Shown here piece after piece: positions 16,410 through 24,130 of a stretch of 38,008 nucleotides of DNA. The number at the start of each line of letters is the position of its first letter. Position 1 is the stretch's first letter. The notes beneath the pieces are model-generated. The model had not been told where the DNA came from. It was given only the letters and a program-made list of their open reading frames with translations, and did not search any database. The position numbers and the translations under genes are program-made. The stretch comes from an uncultured Holophagaceae bacterium (lineage in GTDB: Bacteria > Acidobacteriota > Holophagae > Holophagales > Holophagaceae): contig CAIWKE010000001.1 of assembly GCA_903913215.1 (NCBI GenBank), forward strand, positions 1 to 38,008, written 5' to 3'.

Positions 16410-18258
16410 GAGAGGGGCCCTTTTTCCCAAGATTATTGGTGAGGGGGTCGGTACGTTCCCGATTTGGGTCAATGGTTGGTAAGAGAGAGCTTTTTTTATG
16501 CGACCTTCTCTGACCTGGTTCCGAAAATGGTTGCGGCCCCGATTCGGGCGCTTCGCCCTCTTGAGTCTTTTTTCGCTGAACAGGCCGGGCCCGGGGATGA
16601 AAAACCTCATCTGACTGAAGCGCTGATTCAGCGAGGACACCTGGGAGGTCGAATTGCCTGTCCCGGTATTCTTCCCACCATTGAACGTCTGGAAGACAGG
16701 GGGTGGATTTCTCAATCCCAATGGACCGAATCCATTCGCCTGCCGCCACTACACGACCAAGGCGCCGGAAGACCATTAGATCACCTTGGACACCGATGCC
16801 TGCCATCTTGAGGCGTCCCCGGACCACCGCGGCCGTGGCTGCATTCTCAGAGACCAGAGATTGGAGCAAAGTGAGGGCTTTCTCAATATCCTGCCGCTCC
16901 TTTTGGCCTCGGAGTAGGCGCTCCTTCCCCGCGAGGCTCAATCGGTAGGAGAACGTGCCATGTTCGCGAACATCCTCAAGTATGAAGGCCTTGCGGAGCC
17001 TCTGAAATGTCTCCCGATCCACCAGCGTCTGAGTTGCGAGGTCACGGCTGTCCATGCCAGCGCCGACGAGTTCCAGGGCTTCCTCATACCGCTTGAGCCA
17101 GCAAATCTTTGCCACCAAATCATTTGGTCGGATGTCAGGGAATTTATCCTGCAGCTTGCCACGACGGTATCCGACCAGATCTGAGGCAGGTTTACCCTCG
17201 AGAAATGGAAGGTCTTGCAGACTTGCCTGAACGACTGCCATGGCTGATTCGATTTTTTTCATAACCGGAAGGAGCTTGGATTTGATCCGACCGTCCGTTT
17301 CCAGCAATCCAAGCGTCTTCAGTTTTGCGAGAAACACACCATAGGGCTTGGTTCCGAGCCTCCCCGGAGGCATTTTCCCTGAGTATTCCATTACCAAATC
17401 AAGTTGAACATCAGTGAGGGGTGGGGCGCCAAGTTCCCGTTTCAGTTCTCGATTGCAGAGAATCACGGCCCCTCTTTTCCTGGCAACGGAACCGGGGTAG
17501 ATCACATCCCCATTGGGGCATGTAACTTTCGCACCATTGGAACCGGGCGTTGAACTCATCCCGAGGTCCATCTCCACCAGGTAACCGTGCACGGCTGCTT
17601 CTTCAATGCAGGCCATAGATATCAGATATCTACCGCCGCCTGGCAGGTTGATCTCCAGAACATATGCCGTATTTTCGAACGATCGCCATTTTGAAAAAGG
17701 ATCCAAGACTGGAGAAAAAGTAAACGCGTGAAGGTGGATGTGAATTTCCAATTCATCATTTGTGCCATGAAAGTAGGCAACTGTTAGCGTATCGGCGCGC
17801 CACCGCTCGTAGGTACCATCCTTCCATGTTTTCTTCGCAGCTTGTTTCTGGAGCTCAGCCACATAGGCACGAAGCATAGCCAGTAGAATTTTGTATGCGA
17901 CGGCAGGGTTTCCCTTCAGTGCCTCCGACAATTCGCATGGAAGAGCAATCACGAATTCCTTCGGTGCGCGGAAAAGTCCGGTCCGGGTGAGTTGGGCCCC
18001 CAATGCCGTCATGCCTTGGCAAAGCTGGAAAACGAGCTTGTCAGATGGTTGGCTAAACCGATGGTCTTGACCAACAAGGTGCCAAAGGAATGGGTTTACG
18101 AATACAGGAACAACTTTCCCATTTCGATCGAGGTACCCATCAAGACCAAGAAAAAGCCCAGCTTCACGAGGATTCTGGTGGTGGATCTTCAACTGGGAAA
18201 GAAAGCCGCTAGGACTGTGCCCCAAACTGCCACGAGTAAACCCACCCCAAAACTTCAT
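16396..18258 (-). CDS. MobF relaxase-like HUH protein lacking N-terminal catalytic tyrosines
   Basis: Residues 1-230 of this 620-residue protein resemble the TrwC/TraI (MobF) relaxase domain. TRTGLFRAPKEFVIAL fits the FSAPKSVSL region. H164, H175 and H177 (FHGTNDELEIHIHLHAF) have the same +11/+2 spacing as the metal-binding triad of TraI (H146, H157, H159). SKWRSFENTAYV fits the following KWRAL..... segment. The catalytic tyrosines expected near residues 15-26 are absent: the first tyrosine is in GLDGY, about residue 42. No helicase motifs follow; instead there is a possible winged helix (about 395-440) and a charged tail. The start ATG 18258 overlaps the preceding stop as TGATG, with GGAG eight nt upstream. 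It may be an inactivated relaxase reused as a DNA-binding or nuclease-like factor; that is inference. Confidence 0.6.
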   Translation of the reverse strand: MKFWGGFTRGSLGHSPSGFLSQLKIHHQNPREAGLFLGLDGYLDRNGKVVPVFVNPFLWHLVGQDHRFSQPSDKLVFQLCQGMTALGAQLTRTGLFRAPKEFVIALPCELSEALKGNPAVAYKILLAMLRAYVAELQKQAAKKTWKDGTYERWRADTLTVAYFHGTNDELEIHIHLHAFTFSPVLDPFSKWRSFENTAYVLEINLPGGGRYLISMACIEEAAVHGYLVEMDLGMSSTPGSNGAKVTCPNGDVIYPGSVARKRGAVILCNRELKRELGAPPLTDVQLDLVMEYSGKMPPGRLGTKPYGVFLAKLKTLGLLETDGRIKSKLLPVMKKIESAMAVVQASLQDLPFLEGKPASDLVGYRRGKLQDKFPDIRPNDLVAKICWLKRYEEALELVGAGMDSRDLATQTLVDRETFQRLRKAFILEDVREHGTFSYRLSLAGKERLLRGQKERQDIEKALTLLQSLVSENAATAAVVRGRLKMAGIGVQGDLMVFRRLGRVVAAGEWIRSIGIEKSTPCLPDVQWWEEYRDRQFDLPGVLAESALQSDEVFHPRARPVQRKKTQEGEAPESGPQPFSEPGQRRSHKKSSLLPTIDPNRERTDPLTNNLGKKGPSHGHK

Positions 18259-18509
18259 CAGCCATTCTCCGGACATGCCTTGCGAAGCTGAGTTCGGACC
18301 TTCCTCGCACTGGAAGCTATCAGCAGCGCGAACAGCTGGACATCTTCAAGGTCGGAGCCCTTTGAAGCATCAAGAATCGTTTGCCAGGAATCTGCCACCG
18401 AACCGGTGAGCCTTAGCTTCAATAGAACCGGCGCTGGAGCTGATCCTTTTAGTAGTTTCATGGCTTTCCTCCGTAATGCGGTTAGAAGTTCTTCTCGTGA
18501 TTTCGACAT
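18258..18509 (-). CDS. Small helical hypothetical protein, first gene of the relaxase-like cassette
   Basis: The product (83 residues) starts at ATG 18509 with GAGGG four nt upstream. It is predicted to be helical and basic (REELLTALRRKAMKLLKGS, ARKVRTQLRKA); no family is recognised. The frame could extend to TTG 18635, adding a segment with three Cys (CQYSNCPIRAC), but the ribosome site favours 18509. The stop overlaps the start of the MobF-like gene as TGATG, so the two are translationally coupled and probably work together. Upstream at 18579-18588 is a perfect ATTGCGCAAT palindrome. Confidence 0.6.
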   Translation of the reverse strand: MSKSREELLTALRRKAMKLLKGSAPAPVLLKLRLTGSVADSWQTILDASKGSDLEDVQLFALLIASSARKVRTQLRKACPENG

Positions 18510-18578
18510 CGCACCCTCTTGAATCAGGCCTACCCAAAACCTTACCAGCCGGTTTGGCCTAATCTTTTGAGCGGGCTC

Positions 18579-18588
18579 ATTGCGCAAT
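18579..18588. promoter_or_regulatory. ATTGCGCAAT palindrome upstream of the relaxase-like cassette
   Basis: A perfect 10-bp palindrome lies 70 nt before the start at 18509. Its core TTGCGCAA recurs at 29238, 29962 and 29973 in the second accessory patch, next to an XRE regulator. It may be an operator for a shared regulator. Confidence 0.4.
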
Positions 18589-18635
18589 AAGCACGCCCGG
18601 ATCGGACAATTACTGTATTGACATGTTTCCTTCAA

Positions 18636-19239
18636 TTTCTCCGTAGAGCCACGTATTTGCTGAACATTTCATGTTTGTTTTTGTCGCCAAACGGCTTCCA
18701 CCTTTTGCGCATCTATTGTATTGAGCAGGTTGGTTCGATTGCGCACCTTGTCCACTACCCCAGTCTCCCTTGGGCACACAACGTGGGAGAACCCCTTGGG
18801 CATTGCTCTAAGGAAAGCGGGAGGAAACCACATCGAGGGTGCCAAGAGAAGGGACTGTAGGTCGCCTTCCATTACCCCTCATAGGTGAGGGCTTCCTGGA
18901 AGTTCATGTCCGCCACCGCCATCGTGGCGTCCAAGCAAATTGAGGAGGCACCGGCACTCTCATCCGGGAATCGGCCTTCAATCACCCGAACGGGCAAAGG
19001 ACATCCTTGGACCAGGGACTCCCAGTGAGCATGATCACCTCTCTGGCTTCAGATGAAATGCAAGGCAGGCATGCGACCTTGGCCATTCTCATAACGGCCA
19101 GAAGACCAATCCCCTCCGTTGGTGTCTGCATTCCCTGTGCCTGGGAGTTGTTCCGAATCCTCGCAGCCTTCAATCCGGACCGGGAAGCATCAACTAATTT
19201 GAGACAGCTGTGATCTGAGTAATCTCCCCGACCCAGCCG
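18636..19239. other. Gene-poor accessory DNA
   Basis: Short open frames occur on both strands here (for example 19007-19213 plus and 18982-19290 minus), but none has a good ribosome site, a recognisable domain or codon use like the neighbours. I see no gene. It joins the relaxase-like cassette to copy 1 of the 150-bp repeat. Confidence 0.5.
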
Positions 19240-19389
19240 CTGCGGAGAGCCGCCGTGGCCATGGACAGCCTGCGGATTGCCTGGCGGCAACGGCCCGCTG
19301 GCCCGCCTTTCAGGTCCTCAGCCTGACCACAGCTCCTTGGAAAACGCTGCGCGTTTCCCACACCTCACCGCAGAAAGCGATCAGCAGCA
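19240..19389 (+). repeat. 150-bp interspersed repeat, copy 1
   Basis: This segment aligns along its whole length with 30040-30190 (roughly 85% identity by eye, one or two single-base gaps), same orientation. Conserved landmarks are CTGCGGAGAGCCGCC, GCCTGCGGATTGCC, CCTGACCACAGC, TTGGAAAACGC and a 3' block CACACCTCACCGCAGAAAGC. Two hairpins keep their stems while the loops vary: TTGCC/GGCAA and GGAAA.CGC/GCG.TTTCC. On the minus strand both copies encode LIAFCGEVWETRSVFQ before the frames diverge, so a decayed coding origin is also possible. It lies 299 bp upstream of panD. Confidence 0.75.
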
Positions 19390-19688
19390 TCATGTGGTTA
19401 GTCCCCCCTAATCTAATAGGTTGGTTCAGACCGGCTAGAGAATTGTAGATGCACCATGAATTGCTCCCTCCAGCCGGTGGCCCAACATGCCGTTGGGAGC
19501 AGGTGGTCACGATCTGTGACCGCCTGCTCTCAAGGGCCAGGTTTTCGGGTGGTGTCTCCCCCAATTGCCCCCAAAGGCATATAGAAATGGCGGCATCTGA
19601 GAAAAAATCGAGGATGGACCTAGGGTAATCCTGGGTCCATTCTTATGCGTTGGCTGGGACTCCCCTTGGAGCCTGGACCGGAGGATGC
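19390..19688. other. Intergenic region upstream of panD
   Basis: Between repeat copy 1 and panD I see no convincing gene. A minus-strand frame at 19310-19564 runs into the repeat but has no recognisable product. The panD promoter is probably here; I cannot place it with confidence. Confidence 0.4.
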
Positions 19689-20087
19689 ATGCTGCGCCAC
19701 TTTCTGCTCGGGAAGATCCATCGCGCCACCGTGACGAGGGCCGATCTGGACTATGTGGGGTCGATCACGCTGGATCCCCTGCTCATTGAAGCCGCCGGCT
19801 TCATGGAGAACGAGAAGATCGACATCTACGACGTGACCAATGGGTCCCGCCTGTCGACCTACGTCATCCCGGGCATCCCCGGTTCCGGCGAGGTCGGCAT
19901 CAATGGTGCTGCCGCCCATCTGGTGCAGGCCGGCGACCTGGTCATCATCGCTGCCTATGGCTGGATGAGCGCCGAGGAGGCCGAGACCGTGGCCCCCAAG
20001 GTGGTCTTCGTGGACGAGCGGAACCGCATCACGGAGCTACGCACTCAGGAACGGACGCCGCTCTGCGTGGCCGCGTTCACGGACTAA
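19689..20087 (+). CDS. panD: Aspartate 1-decarboxylase proenzyme
   Basis: PanD decarboxylates L-aspartate to beta-alanine, the second substrate of PanC. The product (132 residues) is collinear with the family: [16 protein letters not shown] with K9, then YVGSITLD, where self-cleavage between G24 and S25 makes the pyruvoyl cofactor; [10 protein letters not shown] and [12 protein letters not shown] follow. ATG 19689 is preceded by GGAGG at four nt; an in-frame start at 19650 would add 13 residues not found in PanD. Accessory DNA of about 4.9 kb separates it from panB-panC, so it is probably transcribed on its own. The hairpin at 20108-20140 is its likely terminator. Confidence 0.96.
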   Translation: MLRHFLLGKIHRATVTRADLDYVGSITLDPLLIEAAGFMENEKIDIYDVTNGSRLSTYVIPGIPGSGEVGINGAAAHLVQAGDLVIIAAYGWMSAEEAETVAPKVVFVDERNRITELRTQERTPLCVAAFTD

Positions 20088-20107
20088 GCCCACGATTCGA
20101 CCTGGCT

Positions 20108-20140
20108 CAGACAGGCCCATCCCTGGGGTGGGCCTGTCTG
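20108..20140 (+). terminator. Terminator-like hairpin after panD
   Basis: CAGACAGGCCCA (20108-20119) pairs perfectly with TGGGCCTGTCTG (20129-20140) around a 9-nt loop, 21 nt after the panD stop. No T run follows, so efficiency is uncertain. Confidence 0.55.
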
Positions 20141-20295
20141 GGTACAGCCCGGGTGCTTTAGGACTGAGCCCTCTCTGTGGCCCTGTTTCCCTGCCCCTTG
20201 GACCAAAGGTGGGGGGAAATGCGACAATGAGTCAGCGGATGGTTTGGCCGAGCCGAGGCAGCGCTGCAGCGTGGAATGTCTGAGGAGCCCCATCC

Positions 20296-21150
20296 ATGAG
20301 TCCAAGCAAGGTGCTGGAAGGCGAGAAGCGAGGCTTCATCATTCCCATCGGCGGCGCCGAGGAGAAAGAGCACGATCCCCGCATCCTGAAGCGGTTCGTG
20401 GAGCTCTGCGGTGGGCCCGAGGCCGACATCGTGATCATCCCCACTGCCAGCCGCCTGCGGGACACGGGCAGCCGGTACGAGACCATCTTCAAGGACCTGG
20501 GCGCAGCCCAGGCCACCTCGCTGGACTTCGACACCCGGCGCGACTGCTTCGAGCAGAACCGCCTGGATCGCATGGAGCAGGCCACCGGCATCTTCTTCAC
20601 CGGCGGCAACCAGCTGCGGCTGACCACCATCCTCGGCGGCACCCCCATGGCCAAGCTGGTGCGCAGCCTCAATGCCCGGGGCGTCCACACCGCCGGCACC
20701 TCGGCCGGGGCCAGCTTCCTCAGCGAACACATGATCGCCTTCGGCACCGAAGGCGCGGTGCCCACCCTGGGCTGCGTGAGCTTGGCGCCAGGCCTGGGCC
20801 TCACCAACCGCTTCATCATCGACCAGCACTTCCGCCAGCGGGACCGCCTGGGGCGGCTCCTGTCGGCGCTCGCCTTCAACCCCTTCTCGGTGGGCCTGGG
20901 GCTGGATGAGGATACGGCGGCCTTCATCGGTCCCGACAACCTCCTCGAGGTCGAAGGCAAGGGCGGCATCACGGTGGTGGATGCGGCCAACATTGAGTAC
21001 TCCGGCATCGACGATACGGATCCGGGTCAGCCCGTCTGCATGCTGGGCCTCACGGTTCACATCCTGGTCGCCGGCGCCTCCTTCAACCTCCACACCCGGC
21101 AGGCCTTCCCCGGGCCCGATGCGCGCTCCTGGGTGCGGGCCAGCACCTGA
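20296..21150 (+). CDS. cphB: Cyanophycinase (peptidase family S51)
   Basis: CphB hydrolyses cyanophycin, the multi-L-arginyl-poly-aspartate nitrogen reserve, to beta-Asp-Arg dipeptides. The product (284 residues; family about 270-290) has the nucleophile elbow GTSAGAS with S136, the FFTGGNQLRL motif, and a likely catalytic H178 in DQHFRQRDRLGRL. GLGLDEDTA follows, as in the family. No signal peptide is seen, so it acts in the cytosol. It lies 178 bp before cphA in the same direction, so breakdown and synthesis genes are adjacent, a common arrangement. The start ATG 20296 has GGAG at nine to twelve nt upstream. Confidence 0.93.
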   Translation: MSPSKVLEGEKRGFIIPIGGAEEKEHDPRILKRFVELCGGPEADIVIIPTASRLRDTGSRYETIFKDLGAAQATSLDFDTRRDCFEQNRLDRMEQATGIFFTGGNQLRLTTILGGTPMAKLVRSLNARGVHTAGTSAGASFLSEHMIAFGTEGAVPTLGCVSLAPGLGLTNRFIIDQHFRQRDRLGRLLSALAFNPFSVGLGLDEDTAAFIGPDNLLEVEGKGGITVVDAANIEYSGIDDTDPGQPVCMLGLTVHILVAGASFNLHTRQAFPGPDARSWVRAST

Positions 21151-21328
21151 GGACCAGGTTCCCCGCTGAATACTGCGGGATCCCGCTGGAGATCATGGAC
21201 CCAGGCCTCCGTGCCGATCACGCGGTAACGGCCTAGTTGTCCACATTTGCAAGCCCCGCCGCTGGGCCCCCAGACCTTATTGTGGAACCCAGTCCACCCC
21301 CCATCGTCAGCCGGATAAGGAAAGCCCC

Positions 21329-24130
21329 ATGCGCATCCTCGACCGATCCGTCTACGTAGGCCCCTCCCTTTACGCTCACTTCCCCGTGATCCGCCTCGAC
21401 CTGGATCTCGAGGAGCTGGAGCAGTGGCCCACGGCGCGACTGGGTGAGGGCTTCATCGATGGCCTGCTCCTGGCCCTGCCGGGGCTGCATGAGCACGGCT
21501 GCAGTTATGGCGAGCCGGGCGGCTTCGTCCGCCGCATGCGGGAGGACACGGGGACCTGGCTGGGCCATGTCCTGGAGCACGTGGCCATCGAGCTGCAGAA
21601 CGTGGCGGGTGAGCAGGTGACCTTCGGGAAGACCCGCGGCGCGGGCCGAGACGGGGTCTACACCGTGGTCTACGAGTACGCCCAAAAGGAGGAGGGCATC
21701 GAGGCCGGGGAACTGGCCATGCGCCTGCTCTGCTCGCTGCTGCCCGAGGCGATCCGCCCCGAACGCAGTGTGCCCGAAGGCTGGGAGTGGGCCACGGCTC
21801 GGGACGAATACATCCGTTACGCCCAGCGCCGCGCCCTGGGGCCTTCCACCATGTCCCTGGTGCGGGCGGCCGAAGAGCGCGACATCCCCTGGATGCGCAT
21901 GAACGAGCAGTCCCTCGTCCAACTGGGCCACGGCAAGTACCAACAGCGCATCCAGGCCACCGTGACGGGGAAGACCTCCCACATCGCGGTGGAATTGGCC
22001 GGCGACAAGGAGGAGACCAACAAGATCCTGGCCAGCCTCGGCCTGCCCGTCCCCCGCCAGGAACTGGCCCAGAACGAAGAGGGTGCCATCCGGGCCGCCC
22101 GGCGGATCGGCTATCCCGTGGTCACCAAGCCCTACAACGGCAACCACGGCCGGGGCATCTCCATCCGCCTCACGACCGAGGAGGAGGTGCGGGCGGGTTT
22201 CCTCGCTGCGAAGGAACATAGCCGGACGGTCATCGTAGAGACGTTCGTCGAAGGAGATGACCACCGGCTGCTGGTGGTGAATGGCGAGCTGGTCGCCGCC
22301 ACCCGCCGTACCCCTGGCCACGTGGTGGGCGACGGGGTCCGCACGGTCAAGGCGCTGGTGCATGAGGTCAACGAGGATCCCCGCCGCGGGGTCGGCCACG
22401 AGAAGGTGCTCACCCGCCTTGTGCTGGACGCTCAAGCGGAGCTGATGCTTTCCCGTCAGGGCTTCACCGAGACCTCAGTGCCGCCCGCAGGCATGATCGT
22501 GGCCCTGCGTTCCACTGCAAACCTCAGCACGGGAGGCACAGCGACGGACGTGACCGACATCATCCACCCCGACAACCGCGATATGGCTACCCGCGCCATT
22601 CGCGCCATCGGCCTGGATGTGGGCGGCGTGGACTTCCTCAGCCCCGACATCACCGAGAGCTACCGCACCGTGGGCGGGGCCATCTGCGAGGTGAACGCCG
22701 CGCCTGGGTTCCGCATGCACGTGCACCCCAGCGAAGGCACGCCCCGGGACGCCGCTGGCCCGGTGATCGACATGCTGTTCCCAACAGGCACACCGTCCCG
22801 GGTGCCCGTCGCAGCCCTCACCGGTACAAACGGGAAAACCACGACAGCCAGGATGCTGGCCCATATCGCCAAGATGGCTGGCTATACGCCTGGGCTCACG
22901 ACGACGGATGGCGTCTACATCAACGGGCAGCGCACCGTAGAGGGCGACATGACGGGACCAGTGGCCACCCGCATGGTGCTGGCTGATCCCCACATCGACA
23001 TGGCGGTGCTGGAGATCGCCCGCGGGGGCCTGCTGCGGGCGGGCATGGGTGTTCCCTTCGTCAATGTCGGCGCCGTGCTCAACGTGCAGTCCGACCACCT
23101 GGGCCTGAAAGGCATCGACACCCTGGAGCAGCTGGCCGAGGTGAAGCGCATCCTTGTGGAGGTGGCCCGGGACTGCGCAGTCCTCAACGCCGACGATCCG
23201 CAGGTCGTGAAGATGTCCGCCTATACCGAGGCCAAGACCATCTGCTACGTCACCATGAATCCCCAGCATGCCCTGGTGAAAGAGCACATCCGGGCGGGAG
23301 GCCGGGCCTGCGCCCTGGAGGCCGGCATCAACGGCCAGATGATCACCCTCTACGACAAGGGCAGCCACATCCCCCTGCTCTGGACGCACCTGATCCCCGC
23401 CACCATGGAGGGCCGCGCCCTGCACAATGTGCAGAACGCCATGTTCGCCGCGGCCATGGCCTTCTCCATGGGCATCAAGCTGGACGCCATCCGCATGGCG
23501 CTGCGCACCTTCGACACGACCTTCTTCCAGGCCCCGGGTCGGATGAACGTCTTCGACAAGCACCCCTTCAAGGTGATCTTCGACTACGGCCACAATGCCC
23601 ATGCCGTGGGGGTGATGGCCGACCTGGCCTGTGCCCTGGAGGTGACTGGCCGCCGCATTGTCGTGCTCGCCGGACCCGGCGACCGCCGCGACGAGGACCT
23701 TGTGGCCATCGCCGATACCGTGGCGGGCCGCTTCGACCATTACATCTGCCGCCGGGACGATGGCCTGCGGGGCCGCGATGGAGACGAGGTCCCCCGCATC
23801 ATGGCCAAGGCGCTGGAGGCCAAGGGTGTTCCCGTTTCCGCCATCAGCATCATCCCCGACGAGCAGGCCGCCACTGAGGCCGCCCTGCGCATGGGCCAGA
23901 CCGGCGACCTCCTCCTGGTGTTCGCCGATGCCCTGACCCGCTCCTGGAAACAGATCATCAAGTTCAAGCCCGAGGGGACCTCAAAGCCCAGTGCGACCCC
24001 CGATCCATCCAGATCCTTCGTGCCCGAGGCCCCTCTGGCAGCCACCTCGCAGGAAGACCTGGCCCACGAACTGGAAGGCCTCATCCGCGATGAGCGCGGC
24101 GTGCGCTTCGCCCGGGAAAGTGACGATTGA
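21329..24130 (+). CDS. cphA: Cyanophycin synthetase
   Basis: CphA polymerises aspartate into a backbone and attaches arginine to each side chain using ATP. The product (933 residues; family about 870-900) has an N-terminal domain (1-165; VYVGPSLYAHFPVIRLDLDLEEL, HVLEHVAIELQ), an ATP-grasp domain (about 215-485; VTKPYNGNHGRGI, ETFVEGDDHRLLVV, GGVDFLSPDI) and a Mur ligase domain (about 490-880) with P-loop GTNGKTTTARM (K503), LEIARGGLLR and DYGHNAHAVG. All three functional parts are present. A C-terminal extension of about 45 residues may explain the extra length. AAGGA lies upstream of ATG 21329. The stop overlaps the next gene's TTG start (TTGA). Confidence 0.96.
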   Translation: MRILDRSVYVGPSLYAHFPVIRLDLDLEELEQWPTARLGEGFIDGLLLALPGLHEHGCSYGEPGGFVRRMREDTGTWLGHVLEHVAIELQNVAGEQVTFGKTRGAGRDGVYTVVYEYAQKEEGIEAGELAMRLLCSLLPEAIRPERSVPEGWEWATARDEYIRYAQRRALGPSTMSLVRAAEERDIPWMRMNEQSLVQLGHGKYQQRIQATVTGKTSHIAVELAGDKEETNKILASLGLPVPRQELAQNEEGAIRAARRIGYPVVTKPYNGNHGRGISIRLTTEEEVRAGFLAAKEHSRTVIVETFVEGDDHRLLVVNGELVAATRRTPGHVVGDGVRTVKALVHEVNEDPRRGVGHEKVLTRLVLDAQAELMLSRQGFTETSVPPAGMIVALRSTANLSTGGTATDVTDIIHPDNRDMATRAIRAIGLDVGGVDFLSPDITESYRTVGGAICEVNAAPGFRMHVHPSEGTPRDAAGPVIDMLFPTGTPSRVPVAALTGTNGKTTTARMLAHIAKMAGYTPGLTTTDGVYINGQRTVEGDMTGPVATRMVLADPHIDMAVLEIARGGLLRAGMGVPFVNVGAVLNVQSDHLGLKGIDTLEQLAEVKRILVEVARDCAVLNADDPQVVKMSAYTEAKTICYVTMNPQHALVKEHIRAGGRACALEAGINGQMITLYDKGSHIPLLWTHLIPATMEGRALHNVQNAMFAAAMAFSMGIKLDAIRMALRTFDTTFFQAPGRMNVFDKHPFKVIFDYGHNAHAVGVMADLACALEVTGRRIVVLAGPGDRRDEDLVAIADTVAGRFDHYICRRDDGLRGRDGDEVPRIMAKALEAKGVPVSAISIIPDEQAATEAALRMGQTGDLLLVFADALTRSWKQIIKFKPEGTSKPSATPDPSRSFVPEAPLAATSQEDLAHELEGLIRDERGVRFARESDD

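Noticed and set aside
18982-19290. Possible genes in the spacer before repeat copy 1
   Set aside because: Overlapping frames on both strands, no ribosome sites and no recognisable domains.
21175-21186. GCGGGATCCCGC palindrome between cphB and cphA
   Set aside because: A 12-bp palindrome without a loop or T tract is neither a good terminator nor a recognised operator; it is expected by chance in GC-rich DNA.
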